Of a stretch of 64,000 nucleotides of DNA, positions 1-6,368 are shown in pieces. A program made the translations under genes and the position numbers. Every line of letters starts with the position of its first letter. Within the stretch, counting starts at the first letter, position 1. The stretch is taken from positions 682,001 to 746,000 of the forward strand of contig NZ_AP026800.1 in the NCBI RefSeq assembly GCF_033095945.1. The letters are read 5' to 3'. This DNA comes from Bombiscardovia apis (lineage in GTDB: Bacteria > Actinomycetota > Actinomycetes > Actinomycetales > Bifidobacteriaceae). The notes under the pieces are model-generated. The model made no database searches and was not told where the DNA came from. It was given only the letters and a program-made list of their open reading frames with translations.

Positions 1-149
1 ACGGCGGCCAGCGGGTAGTGGTCTGGGGCGATGCTTCGGACCTGAAGTTGAAGATGGCTGTGGTCGACAAGATTGTCAACGATCCGGCGAAGATTGGCGA
101 CAAGCATCAGGTCGATGTTTCTGCGCCTATGCGGCCTATTATTAAGTAA
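1..149 (+). CDS. ftsQ: Cell division protein FtsQ, C-terminal end (partial)
   Basis: The window opens inside a forward gene that ends in TAA at 147-149; the readable frame starts at base 3 and gives about 48 residues. The tail contains VVVWGDASDLKLKMAVV and ends SAPMRPIIK. A 'W/GD..DL..K' stretch followed by a short amphipathic segment and a 'V..P..P..+' end is typical of the C-terminus of FtsQ/DivIB, the bitopic divisome protein that acts with FtsL and FtsB outside the membrane. In bifidobacteria ftsQ closes the division/cell-wall cluster, which would lie to the left. The call rests on a short tail only. The next gene (dtd) is convergent. Confidence 0.65.
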   Translation, partial: GGQRVVVWGDASDLKLKMAVVDKIVNDPAKIGDKHQVDVSAPMRPIIK

Positions 150-350
150 TCGCGAGCGGGGGAGTAGTTCAGTCGGGCTCTGCTGGGTGTGGATTAGGTT
201 TTGCTTATGTTCTGCTGGGTGCTGCTAAGTTTTGTTCAGCGTTGCCTTACGCTGCTCAGTGATACAGAGTGCCTTGCTTGTAGCTTGGGATAAGCGGTTT
301 CGCTGATTAGGGCAGCGGTAACGCACTTGTGAGATTGCGGACTAAGTCAA

Positions 351-836
351 CTAATTCTTGGGCATGAGTTGGTCGGTATCGAGCGGGATCGTGACCGGCC
401 CATCGTTGGTGAGGGAGACGCGCATGTGTGCGCCAAAACGCCCCGTTTTTACCGTGATGCCTTGGTCTGCGAGCGCTTGGTTGAGCTCCTCCCACACGGC
501 CCGAGCGTGCTCCGGTTTGCCTGCACTCACGAAAGAAGGGCGGTTGCCGTGCTTGCAATCCGCAAAAAGGGTGAACTGAGAAATCGAGAGAATATCCCCG
601 CCGGTATCTACGACTGAGCGATTCATCTTGCCGCTCTCATCTTCAAAAATGCGCATACCAGCGATTTTGCGGGCCGCATAAGCCACTTCTTGAGCGCCAT
701 CAGAGTCAGCAACCCCAACCAGCAGCACGAGCCCAGCCCCAATGCTCTGCTTGGCAAAGCTCGCATCCACCTCGCCGCTGCGCTCATCCACCACATCAAC
801 CGTAGCGGCACTAACTCGCTGCACCATAATCTTCAT
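351..836 (-). CDS. dtd: D-aminoacyl-tRNA deacylase
   Basis: A 161-residue protein of normal length for bacterial DTD, the homodimeric cytosolic proofreading enzyme that hydrolyses D-aminoacyl-tRNA (and glycyl-tRNA-Ala). It starts MKIMVQRVSAA, matching the usual family start. The catalytic-site motif SQFTLFAD is present near residue 85, followed by KGNRPSF-like KHGNRPSF; the second signature NDGPVTI (cross-subunit Gly-Pro motif) sits near residue 145. Nothing appears missing. It converges with ftsQ across a 200-base gap in which I see no gene or clear terminator. Confidence 0.95.
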   Translation of the reverse strand: MKIMVQRVSAATVDVVDERSGEVDASFAKQSIGAGLVLLVGVADSDGAQEVAYAARKIAGMRIFEDESGKMNRSVVDTGGDILSISQFTLFADCKHGNRPSFVSAGKPEHARAVWEELNQALADQGITVKTGRFGAHMRVSLTNDGPVTIPLDTDQLMPKN

Positions 837-950
837 ACCTCTAGTTTAAGTGAAGGAGCTGCGAGCCGAGTTACTGGCAGACGGGCAGATGCTCGGAGGT
901 GCGTACGAACGTGTGAAGGTGTGCGCGTGTGAAGGTATGCTCGTATGCTG

Positions 951-1006
951 GTGTGACGGTGTGACGGTGTGACGGTGTGACGGTGTGACGGTGTGAGCGT
1001 GTGACG
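951..1006. repeat. Tandem repeat of the 8-bp unit GTGTGACG
   Basis: Seven head-to-tail 8-bp units; five are perfect (951-990), the sixth is GTGTGAGC and the seventh is perfect again. Degenerate copies (GTGTGAAG, GTATGCTC, GTACGAAC) flank it from about 902 to 1014, so the array once was longer. It lies between dtd and the grpB-like pseudogene and encodes nothing. Such an array is prone to copy-number change. Confidence 0.9.
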
Positions 1007-1118
1007 GTATGAACGCGGAATGTTGCCGGCTTAGCATTTGTGACAGCTTGCTGGTGTGGCGGGGGATAGCTGCATGCTGCATTTCTGTGTTAGAAAGCGG
1101 TCGCTAGAGCCAATGGTG

Positions 1119-1661
1119 TTATTTGCCTTCGCTCAGTAATCCGCACGAGCGATACAGCTTTTCAATCGCCGGCGACTTGTACGCAATATAGTTGTCAATG
1201 TCGTCGGGAAAGCGTTGTGCCGCCTCGCGCTTGGCCTGAGAATACTCTTCCACGGCCTGTGGGTGCTCGCGCAAGTAGTCGCGAAAAGTCAGGTGGCGCT
1301 TGAGCTCGGCCGAATCTTGTGGGCAAGCGTAAAGGTGGTGGGCCATGAGCCCCGGCAGTTCGTCGTAGGCAAAGGCCTCGCGCCCCTCAATCCCCAAATC
1401 GCCCTCGTCTTTATAACCCAACTTGGCCAGAGCGCGCACTATCCCCGCCAAATCCGAGCGCTCGCGATACACCAGGTCGATGTCCAAAATCGGCTTAGCT
1501 CAAAGCCCACAGACCGCAGTAGACCCCACGTGCTCCACCCCAACCAGAGCACCGCCCATCCCAGCCTCTTCCATCCCAGCCACAATCCGCTCCCGAATCC
1601 CCTCAAAGCACCCATGCCACCCCTCATCGTGCCCCAAAACAGTAATGTGCTGTGTGCGCAT
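1119..1661 (-). pseudogene. GrpB/UPF0157 family nucleotidyltransferase-like gene, interrupted by a stop
   Basis: Read from ATG at 1661 the frame gives a GrpB (UPF0157, nucleotidyltransferase-fold) protein of about 180 codons: MRTQHITVLGHD, then VGSTAV.GL and, after an in-frame TGA at 1500-1502, AKPILDIDLVY and the rest of the domain to KLYRSCGLLSEGK. The family signature is H-x-GSTAVPGLxAKPI(L/I)DI; here the usual Pro is Cys and the next variable position is the stop. Both halves stay in one frame, so a single base change broke the gene. An 11-base G tract lies 3 bases before the ATG, in the place of a ribosome-binding site. The function of the family is not established. Confidence 0.85.
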
Positions 1662-1664
1662 GGT

Positions 1665-1675
1665 CCCCCCCCCCC
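1665..1675. repeat. Poly-C tract (11), G on the coding strand, at the ribosome-binding position of the grpB-like gene
   Basis: Eleven C on the plus strand, i.e. G11 followed by ACC and the ATG of the grpB-like pseudogene on the minus strand. A G-run can act as a Shine-Dalgarno sequence, so slippage here would change SD spacing rather than reading frame. Confidence 0.85.
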
Positions 1676-1686
1676 GCTGGTTCAAG

Positions 1687-3369
1687 CTACCGGTTGTTGC
1701 TTTCTTTGATTGGGTCTGGATAGATAATATAAGAAGACGGAATCAGCTCTGCACTTCCGTGGAGGTCGCCTCGATTCTCAAAGCGCTTGGGCTTTTCGCT
1801 GTAACAATCGTAATATCGTACTAGCATGAAAGCATGATCGTCATGTGATTGTATTACCTCATGAGAGGAGACGTAGAATGGCCGGTCTAGACCACCAGAC
1901 GTTGTCTTAACCTCTATATGCAGTTCTTCGCCGGTTTCAGGGTCGAAGCTGAGAATATCATAACCCGCGTTGTCGTTCTCTTCTGAAATTGGTCTGACTT
2001 TATCTGCCAACTCATGTTGGCCCCGATCGAGTAACTGGCGCTTTTGGAAAGCAATTTCCAATGACTCTCCAAATTTTCCGAGTTGAATATTGCGAATGTT
2101 TTTCTGAACAAAATCAATTTTTGATTTCTTTTTAGGAGTTGTTGAGACTGGCTTATCGTCTCGGTTGGTGTGGTCTAAGCCAGGGCAAAGCACGGTTTCT
2201 GGAACTGGTATGTTGCTTATTAAGAACTTTTCGTAATATTTGAGTGCCGTAGTAAATCTTGTTGCATCACTTTCGGCGTTATTTCCCGTTCCCTTGCGGA
2301 CGTACCTATAACCAGATTCTTGAATGAACAATAGTAGTCTACAAACGCTCGTAACATCAGAAAGTTCATAGATAGGGGTTGTGCATATATCTTTAATGTC
2401 TGTATTAGCTAGCTTTACTTGTTTATTCGTACCGGGATCGGTAAAGACTAGCCGCGAGTACAGTGAGTAAAATGTGTTTTGCTTCTTAAACTCGTTCGCA
2501 TACGTCTTTGCTGTATCCTCGCTGAGGTGTTCTTTCTCAATAAGATAGGTTTTGAACGCAGAAAATTGTTCGGAAGGTACAGCAGTAACTTCGAATGCTT
2601 CTTGAATCAGGGTGCTAATTCTTTTCTGGTTATTCGTCGTCCGACGTTTTGATGCGCCAGATGAATGCTCAGTGTGAACTTCCTGAGCAGCTTCTTTTAT
2701 GCTTATTTCTGAGTTGCACAAGATGGGAATGGACTGTTCATAAGCTTCTAAAATGGTGCTCGCGTTGTCGTCTATTTTTTCGGCATAGGTTTGGATAACT
2801 TTTCCGTAAATTGAGAGCATGGACTTAAGATCTTTGCTCAACTGTTCGTCGCTGGGTATGTTGTTGCGATCATAGTAGTAACCGCACACATGGCCCTGCT
2901 CGTAGCCGCGGGCAAGAGTTGTATTTCTAGAGCCAACCCGACCTAAGTCGATCGAGGTACGTAAATCATTTTTGTTAGGAAGAGATGAGGAGACAGAGCT
3001 CCAAGTTCGATCCGCTATACGTCGTATATTCTCTAAAGCTATTTCGCCCTTGTATAGATTTGAGAACTCGGTCCAAGATAGTAAGAAAGAGAGGTACACT
3101 CCTGTCCTATCAGCCTTGAAGAGGTATACAAGGTAAAAACCTTTGCTTGCTGCGTCTGAGATGCGCTTGTCGAAGGCAGCTATCCAGGGTATGAGCGCTG
3201 TGCTGCCCATTCCCGCAGAACCTTTTACGGCGTACTGGCCCTGCTTAGGGAGGATCGCTAATAATTCATCTGCATATTCATGCCGAATTTGGTCTTTTAT
3301 AGTTTCGTGCTCACTGTCGGCGTCGTCGTATCGGGCTAGCACTTCTTGCAGCGCATGTTGAAACGTCAT
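1687..3369 (-). CDS. McrB N-terminal (DUF3578) and DUF3883 nuclease-like protein, putative restriction/defence protein
   Basis: A 560-residue cytosolic protein. Residues about 45-190 match the McrB N-terminal family (GSAGMGS, PWIAAFD, GFYLVYLFKAD, GVYLSFLLSW), a DNA-binding domain of modified-base-dependent restriction systems. Residues about 445-550 match DUF3883: LGKFGESLE, then AGYDILSFD and LHIEVKTT, the spaced D and E-x-K of a PD-(D/E)xK-type nuclease fold. There is no McrB GTPase between them and no mcrC next door, so this is a stand-alone two-domain variant. It is more AT-rich than its neighbours and lies beside tmRNA, both signs of acquisition. Restriction of incoming DNA is inferred, not shown. 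It is followed closely by the grpB-like pseudogene on the same strand. Confidence 0.8.
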   Translation of the reverse strand: MTFQHALQEVLARYDDADSEHETIKDQIRHEYADELLAILPKQGQYAVKGSAGMGSTALIPWIAAFDKRISDAASKGFYLVYLFKADRTGVYLSFLLSWTEFSNLYKGEIALENIRRIADRTWSSVSSSLPNKNDLRTSIDLGRVGSRNTTLARGYEQGHVCGYYYDRNNIPSDEQLSKDLKSMLSIYGKVIQTYAEKIDDNASTILEAYEQSIPILCNSEISIKEAAQEVHTEHSSGASKRRTTNNQKRISTLIQEAFEVTAVPSEQFSAFKTYLIEKEHLSEDTAKTYANEFKKQNTFYSLYSRLVFTDPGTNKQVKLANTDIKDICTTPIYELSDVTSVCRLLLFIQESGYRYVRKGTGNNAESDATRFTTALKYYEKFLISNIPVPETVLCPGLDHTNRDDKPVSTTPKKKSKIDFVQKNIRNIQLGKFGESLEIAFQKRQLLDRGQHELADKVRPISEENDNAGYDILSFDPETGEELHIEVKTTSGGLDRPFYVSSHEVIQSHDDHAFMLVRYYDCYSEKPKRFENRGDLHGSAELIPSSYIIYPDPIKESNNR

Positions 3370-3556
3370 AGTATCTCCCTACTGCATGGCATGTGCGGCG
3401 TTGTGTTACTACTCACCATTTATGCTCTTGTATGTATAGCAACAGTATATTCGCTATTTCTTTAAGAAAAAACTCAAGCTGGAATATTTGCGGCGTCCTA
3501 GATGTAGGGTATAGTGAGGTGTTCGGCGGGAACGCTGAGTTTGATAATTGAAGATT

Positions 3557-3955
3557 GGGGCTGATCGGTTTCGACGGTGATCTGTTCGTCGCAGGGAAGC
3601 GTGCCGAGAACGCGGGGGTCCGCTCGTTAACGTCCTCTCGCAAAAAATTAAGTGCTAAATCTAATCGCACTGAGTTCGCTCTCGCTGCCTAAGCTTTAAG
3701 CTAGGATTAACCAGCGAGCTACGGCTCCGTTCACTCTCCTTCGTCTTCGGGGAGAAGCTGAGCGTCATTTAGAAGGCTTGCTTGAGTTGTTGCGTCACAG
3801 GGCAACTTAGGGACTTTAACTGTGAATATGCCAGCCGCCCGTTGTCTGCGACATAGGCGGGGGCAGAAAAATAGCCATACGGCCAGCAGACTACGCACGT
3901 AGAAGACTGGGAGTACGGTCACCGGACCGGGGTTCAATTCCCCGCAGCTCCACCA
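3557..3955 (+). ncRNA. ssrA: tmRNA (SsrA)
   Basis: The 5' end GGGGCTGATCGGTTTCGACG and the 3' end GGTTCAATTCCCCGCAGCTC plus CACCA are the tRNA-like ends of tmRNA; GGGGCUG pairs with CAGCUCC to make the acceptor stem and the CCA is encoded. The tag frame runs from GCT at 3654 to the TAA at 3690-3692 and reads AKSNRTEFALAA, the Bifidobacterium-type degradation tag. The RNA rescues stalled ribosomes together with SmpB; no smpB gene is in this window. The gene is followed by a strong terminator. Short ORFs drawn across it are artefacts. Confidence 0.97.
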
Positions 3956-3960
3956 ATCAA

Positions 3961-3988
3961 AAGCGCCACCCCAACCCGGGTGGCGCTT
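3961..3988 (+). terminator. Rho-independent terminator of ssrA
   Basis: AAGCGCCACCC and GGGTGGCGCTT form an 11-bp stem with a short loop, followed by a T run (about 3987-3992). It starts six bases after the encoded CCA of tmRNA. Confidence 0.93.
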
Positions 3989-4086
3989 TTTTATTGTAAT
4001 AATGCCGTTTCTAAGCCATTCTTAGTATGTACTATGCCAATGCGTTCCACAATCAAAGTTCGAAACAGCTAGTTTCGTATATAAAA

Positions 4087-4111
4087 AGGGCCACACCCTA
4101 AGAAGTGGCCC
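4087..4111 (-). terminator. Terminator of the small lipoprotein gene
   Basis: AGGGCCAC and GTGGCCCT form an 8-bp stem with a 9-base loop. On the minus strand it is followed by a run of T (from the AAAAA at 4083-4087), as expected downstream of the reverse gene that ends at 4130. Confidence 0.85.
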
Positions 4112-4129
4112 TAAATAGATTGTGGGCAA

Positions 4130-4579
4130 TTACTGCTTTTTCAGATGAATGGTTGTGGTGGTGCCTAGCGCGCTCGCGGAATAGGTTATTTCTCCGTTGC
4201 TGTACTTGAACTCTTTGGTGTCGTCGCTGGAAGCAAGGAGGCTTTCGCGCATCTTGTCTTTGTCTCCCTGGCTGGTCCATGAGAAGTCGCCGGACTTCGT
4301 AGGTGCTGTGTAGCTGCCGGTCCAGTAGAGGCTTTTGGTGCCTGGGCTAATCCAGTTAATCTCGATGGTATTGCCGGTGATGGTGGCTTCCTGGTAGTGG
4401 TCTTTTTCGCCGTTGGTTTGTTTCCAAGTGCCGCTTAAGTCGGCCGGCTTGTCTACTTGCTTTTCTGCTGCTGGCTGTTTGTTGTCAGCTGAGCTGTTAG
4501 AGGATCCACCGCAGGCAGATAATCCCATTGTTAAAATCAGTACCGACGTTGCTGCTGCTACAACACTGCGAGCCTTCAT
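4130..4579 (-). CDS. Small secreted lipoprotein of unknown function
   Basis: A 149-residue protein. I start it at ATG 4579 because GGGAAGAG lies just upstream and the N-terminus MKARSVVAAATSVLILTMG is then a clean signal peptide ending in the lipobox LSAC, so the mature protein would begin with a lipidated Cys (about residue 23) on the outer face of the membrane. A Ser/Asn/Pro-rich linker follows, then a compact domain of about 100 residues with DLSGTWKQTNG and several WTG/WIS repeats that look like a small beta-barrel (lipocalin-like sheet). I do not recognise the family. It has its own terminator and no operon partner. Confidence 0.8.
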   Translation of the reverse strand: MKARSVVAAATSVLILTMGLSACGGSSNSSADNKQPAAEKQVDKPADLSGTWKQTNGEKDHYQEATITGNTIEINWISPGTKSLYWTGSYTAPTKSGDFSWTSQGDKDKMRESLLASSDDTKEFKYSNGEITYSASALGTTTTIHLKKQ

Positions 4580-4685
4580 GCTCTTCCCTTCTATAGCAAT
4601 GCTGGCACATTGGAGGCCAGCCATTGTTTATAGTCTTCTACGACTTGGGCCGTTATGCCCATTCGAGGCTATCAGATAAGGTCGC

Positions 4686-4955
4686 CTAGAAAGTTTGTTC
4701 GGCGGTTGCGTACTCGATGTGGTTTATGAGGCGTACGGCGTTCTCTTTACGGACCTGTCGCTCAGCTTTGGCATCTGTGCGGCCGCAGCCTGGTTTTTAA
4801 ACTTGGAATGTGACTTCTCTTGAACATAGTTGCCGCGCCGGCGGAAGATGCTGCCTGGTAGTTGATGACGATGGCGTGCTCTTCGCTGGGGTGATGCAAG
4901 TTACCGGAATCGATATAGGCTCGTCGAAAACATATCGTGCTGCGTAGTCAGACAT
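4686..4955 (-). pseudogene. Decayed small ORF of unknown origin
   Basis: An ATG at 4955 opens MSDYAARYVFDEPI, and a coding-looking end DAKAERQVRKENAVRLINHI.. closes at the TAG at 4686-4688. Between them the sense passes through another frame (HHPSEEHAIVINYQAASSAG), so at least two compensating shifts have occurred and the straight frame has a stop. I do not recognise the family. A G9 tract sits immediately upstream of the ATG, the same arrangement as in the grpB-like gene. This fills most of the otherwise empty 4580-5072 stretch. Confidence 0.45.
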
Positions 4956-4956
4956 A

Positions 4957-4965
4957 CCCCCCCCC
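4957..4965. repeat. Poly-C tract (9), G on the minus strand, at the SD position of the decayed ORF
   Basis: Nine C, then T and four more C, giving GGGGAGGGGGGGGGT directly before the ATG at 4955 on the minus strand. Confidence 0.8.
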
Positions 4966-5072
4966 TCCCCACTGCGAGACTTTGTTCTGAGTTGAATGTG
5001 CTAGAAGCAAGGTCAGATTAACAATAATGGTTGTGTTTGTTCGGATGCCTTGGATACCGTATTATCGTTTTA

Positions 5073-5696
5073 ATGAAAAGTGCTATTGATGCAATGAAAA
5101 ATATTATTGCTGCAATAAAAAATTGGCTAATCTCTAAATATACTGCATTAGTGCAGTGGGCGATAGAAAAGCTAATTTTAGCTAAGCCCTCCGCTAATCA
5201 ACATATACGTTCGATCTTAATGTTTGTCGGCTTGACTAGTTTTACAGTAGTGGTACTTCTGTGTGTGATTCATGCGTATGTTATTCCACAAATAGCAGCA
5301 ATAGATATAGAGAAAATCAAGACAGAGAGTGCTGCACTTGGTCAAATTAGACCTTTTGCAATCGGCGCCTTCTTTTGTGTTTGCTTATACCCGCTGTCGG
5401 CCATGTCAAAATCACATAACAAGAAAAAGATATTTTATTTTGTGTTTTGTATGTCCGCAGGTGTGTTTGGCTCTATCAATTTCCTGTATGCGAAAAGTGT
5501 TACGGGGATTTGTTTGTTCTGCCTTGTCATGGTTTCATCTATATTGGTCATACTAACGATTGATGCATTGCGTGTTATCTATAGCTGGCTCTTGAATGAT
5601 GGGGGAGAGGATACTGGAGACCAAAGCGTTGATATCGCAAAGCTCACCTTTGTCTGGGGCATTATAGTTTTTGTTTTTGGTATCATTATCAAATGA
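5073..5696 (+). CDS. AT-rich membrane protein of unknown function, first of a pair
   Basis: About 207 residues from ATG 5073 (MKSAIDAMKN); an in-frame GTG at 5031 would add 14 residues, and neither start has a strong SD. An amphipathic N-terminal stretch (two similar DAMKNIIAAIKNW-type segments) is followed by about five hydrophobic helices: FVGLTSFTVVVLLCVIHAYV, FAIGAFFCVCLYPL, FYFVFCMSAGVFGSINFLY, GICLFCLVMVSSILVILTI and a C-terminal FVWGIIVFVFGIII. No known family is recognised. Base composition is clearly lower in GC than the core genes, suggesting transfer. Its stop overlaps the start of the next gene by ATGA, so the two are translated together. Confidence 0.6.
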   Translation: MKSAIDAMKNIIAAIKNWLISKYTALVQWAIEKLILAKPSANQHIRSILMFVGLTSFTVVVLLCVIHAYVIPQIAAIDIEKIKTESAALGQIRPFAIGAFFCVCLYPLSAMSKSHNKKKIFYFVFCMSAGVFGSINFLYAKSVTGICLFCLVMVSSILVILTIDALRVIYSWLLNDGGEDTGDQSVDIAKLTFVWGIIVFVFGIIIK

Positions 5697-6109
5697 ACGA
5701 TAGAAAGTCCGTTGAGCACGACAAATTTTTCTGGTCAGAAGTTTGTGTTTCAGTTGTTACCATAATATTTATTGCAGTCCTAATTATATACAAGCGATGG
5801 CTGGTTGCACTACCGAGCGTAACGAAAGCTCAAGGACTTATGCGGGCAGTTACGATTGCTCAGCAAAAAGGTTATTGGGCAGTTCTTATACTCGGTATTC
5901 TTTTGATTATCGGCATGATTGGATTTTGCTATTACCTATTTAAGAATAGGTCTTATAGTCAAAATTCCATTACCGTATTGGCTACCTATTTTATTATTAA
6001 TGCCGTTCTCTTTGTAGTGCTTGTCTTAGTGTTCTGGGATCCAATCTTCACAACATTTTGCACATTGATTGGTGCAAGTCTGGCTGTTTTGTATACCATG
6101 GAATCGTAA
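5693..6109 (+). CDS. AT-rich membrane protein of unknown function, second of a pair
   Basis: A 138-residue protein starting MNDRKSVEHDKFFW with four predicted membrane helices (VVTIIFIAVLIIY, YWAVLILGILLIIGMIGFCY, YFIINAVLFVVLVLVFW, FCTLIGASLAVLY). The ATGA overlap with the previous gene and the shared AT-rich composition mark a two-gene unit. No conserved motif is visible. Small paired membrane proteins in accessory regions can be immunity, exclusion or toxin components, but nothing here supports one choice. Confidence 0.6.
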   Translation: MNDRKSVEHDKFFWSEVCVSVVTIIFIAVLIIYKRWLVALPSVTKAQGLMRAVTIAQQKGYWAVLILGILLIIGMIGFCYYLFKNRSYSQNSITVLATYFIINAVLFVVLVLVFWDPIFTTFCTLIGASLAVLYTMES

Positions 6110-6301
6110 AGCATTGGTACATTTTCCTATAAGCATTGTAAAAAGGCATACTGATTTGGGAAGATATATTTCTTGAAATGAGTAACTACGTTTGGCTCTT
6201 TACGAAAAGAGTTCGGGAGCTATCTCATTAGTTTCTAATCTATGGACAGCAGCTGGCCAATTATGTCTTTTAATCTGTTCCGTTTGCGGTGCTTGAACCA
6301 G

Positions 6302-6332
6302 CGAAGCCTCGGTTGGTTGGGCCGAGGCTTCG
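6302..6332. terminator. Perfect 11-bp hairpin between convergent genes
   Basis: CGAAGCCTCGG and CCGAGGCTTCG form an 11-bp stem with a 9-base loop between the end of the membrane-protein pair and the end of the first RCC1 gene. It lacks a clear T run on either side, so termination is inferred from position. The rest of 6110-6368 holds nothing I can support. Confidence 0.55.
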
Positions 6333-6368
6333 TGTCTGTAGCGGGGTGGTTCCTCCGCTTGAGTTACT

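Noticed and set aside
951..1006. CRISPR array
   Set aside because: Units are 8 bp with no spacers and no cas genes are present.
1500..1502. TGA in the grpB-like gene as a selenocysteine codon
   Set aside because: No SECIS-like hairpin is seen after it and the GrpB family has a variable ordinary residue there; a nonsense mutation is simpler.
3413..3937. Two small reverse ORFs of 68-85 codons
   Set aside because: They lie across tmRNA and its upstream region, have no good SD and no recognisable protein.
3931..3955. tmRNA 3' end as an attachment site of an integrated element
   Set aside because: I found no second copy of the 3' end and no integrase in the window.
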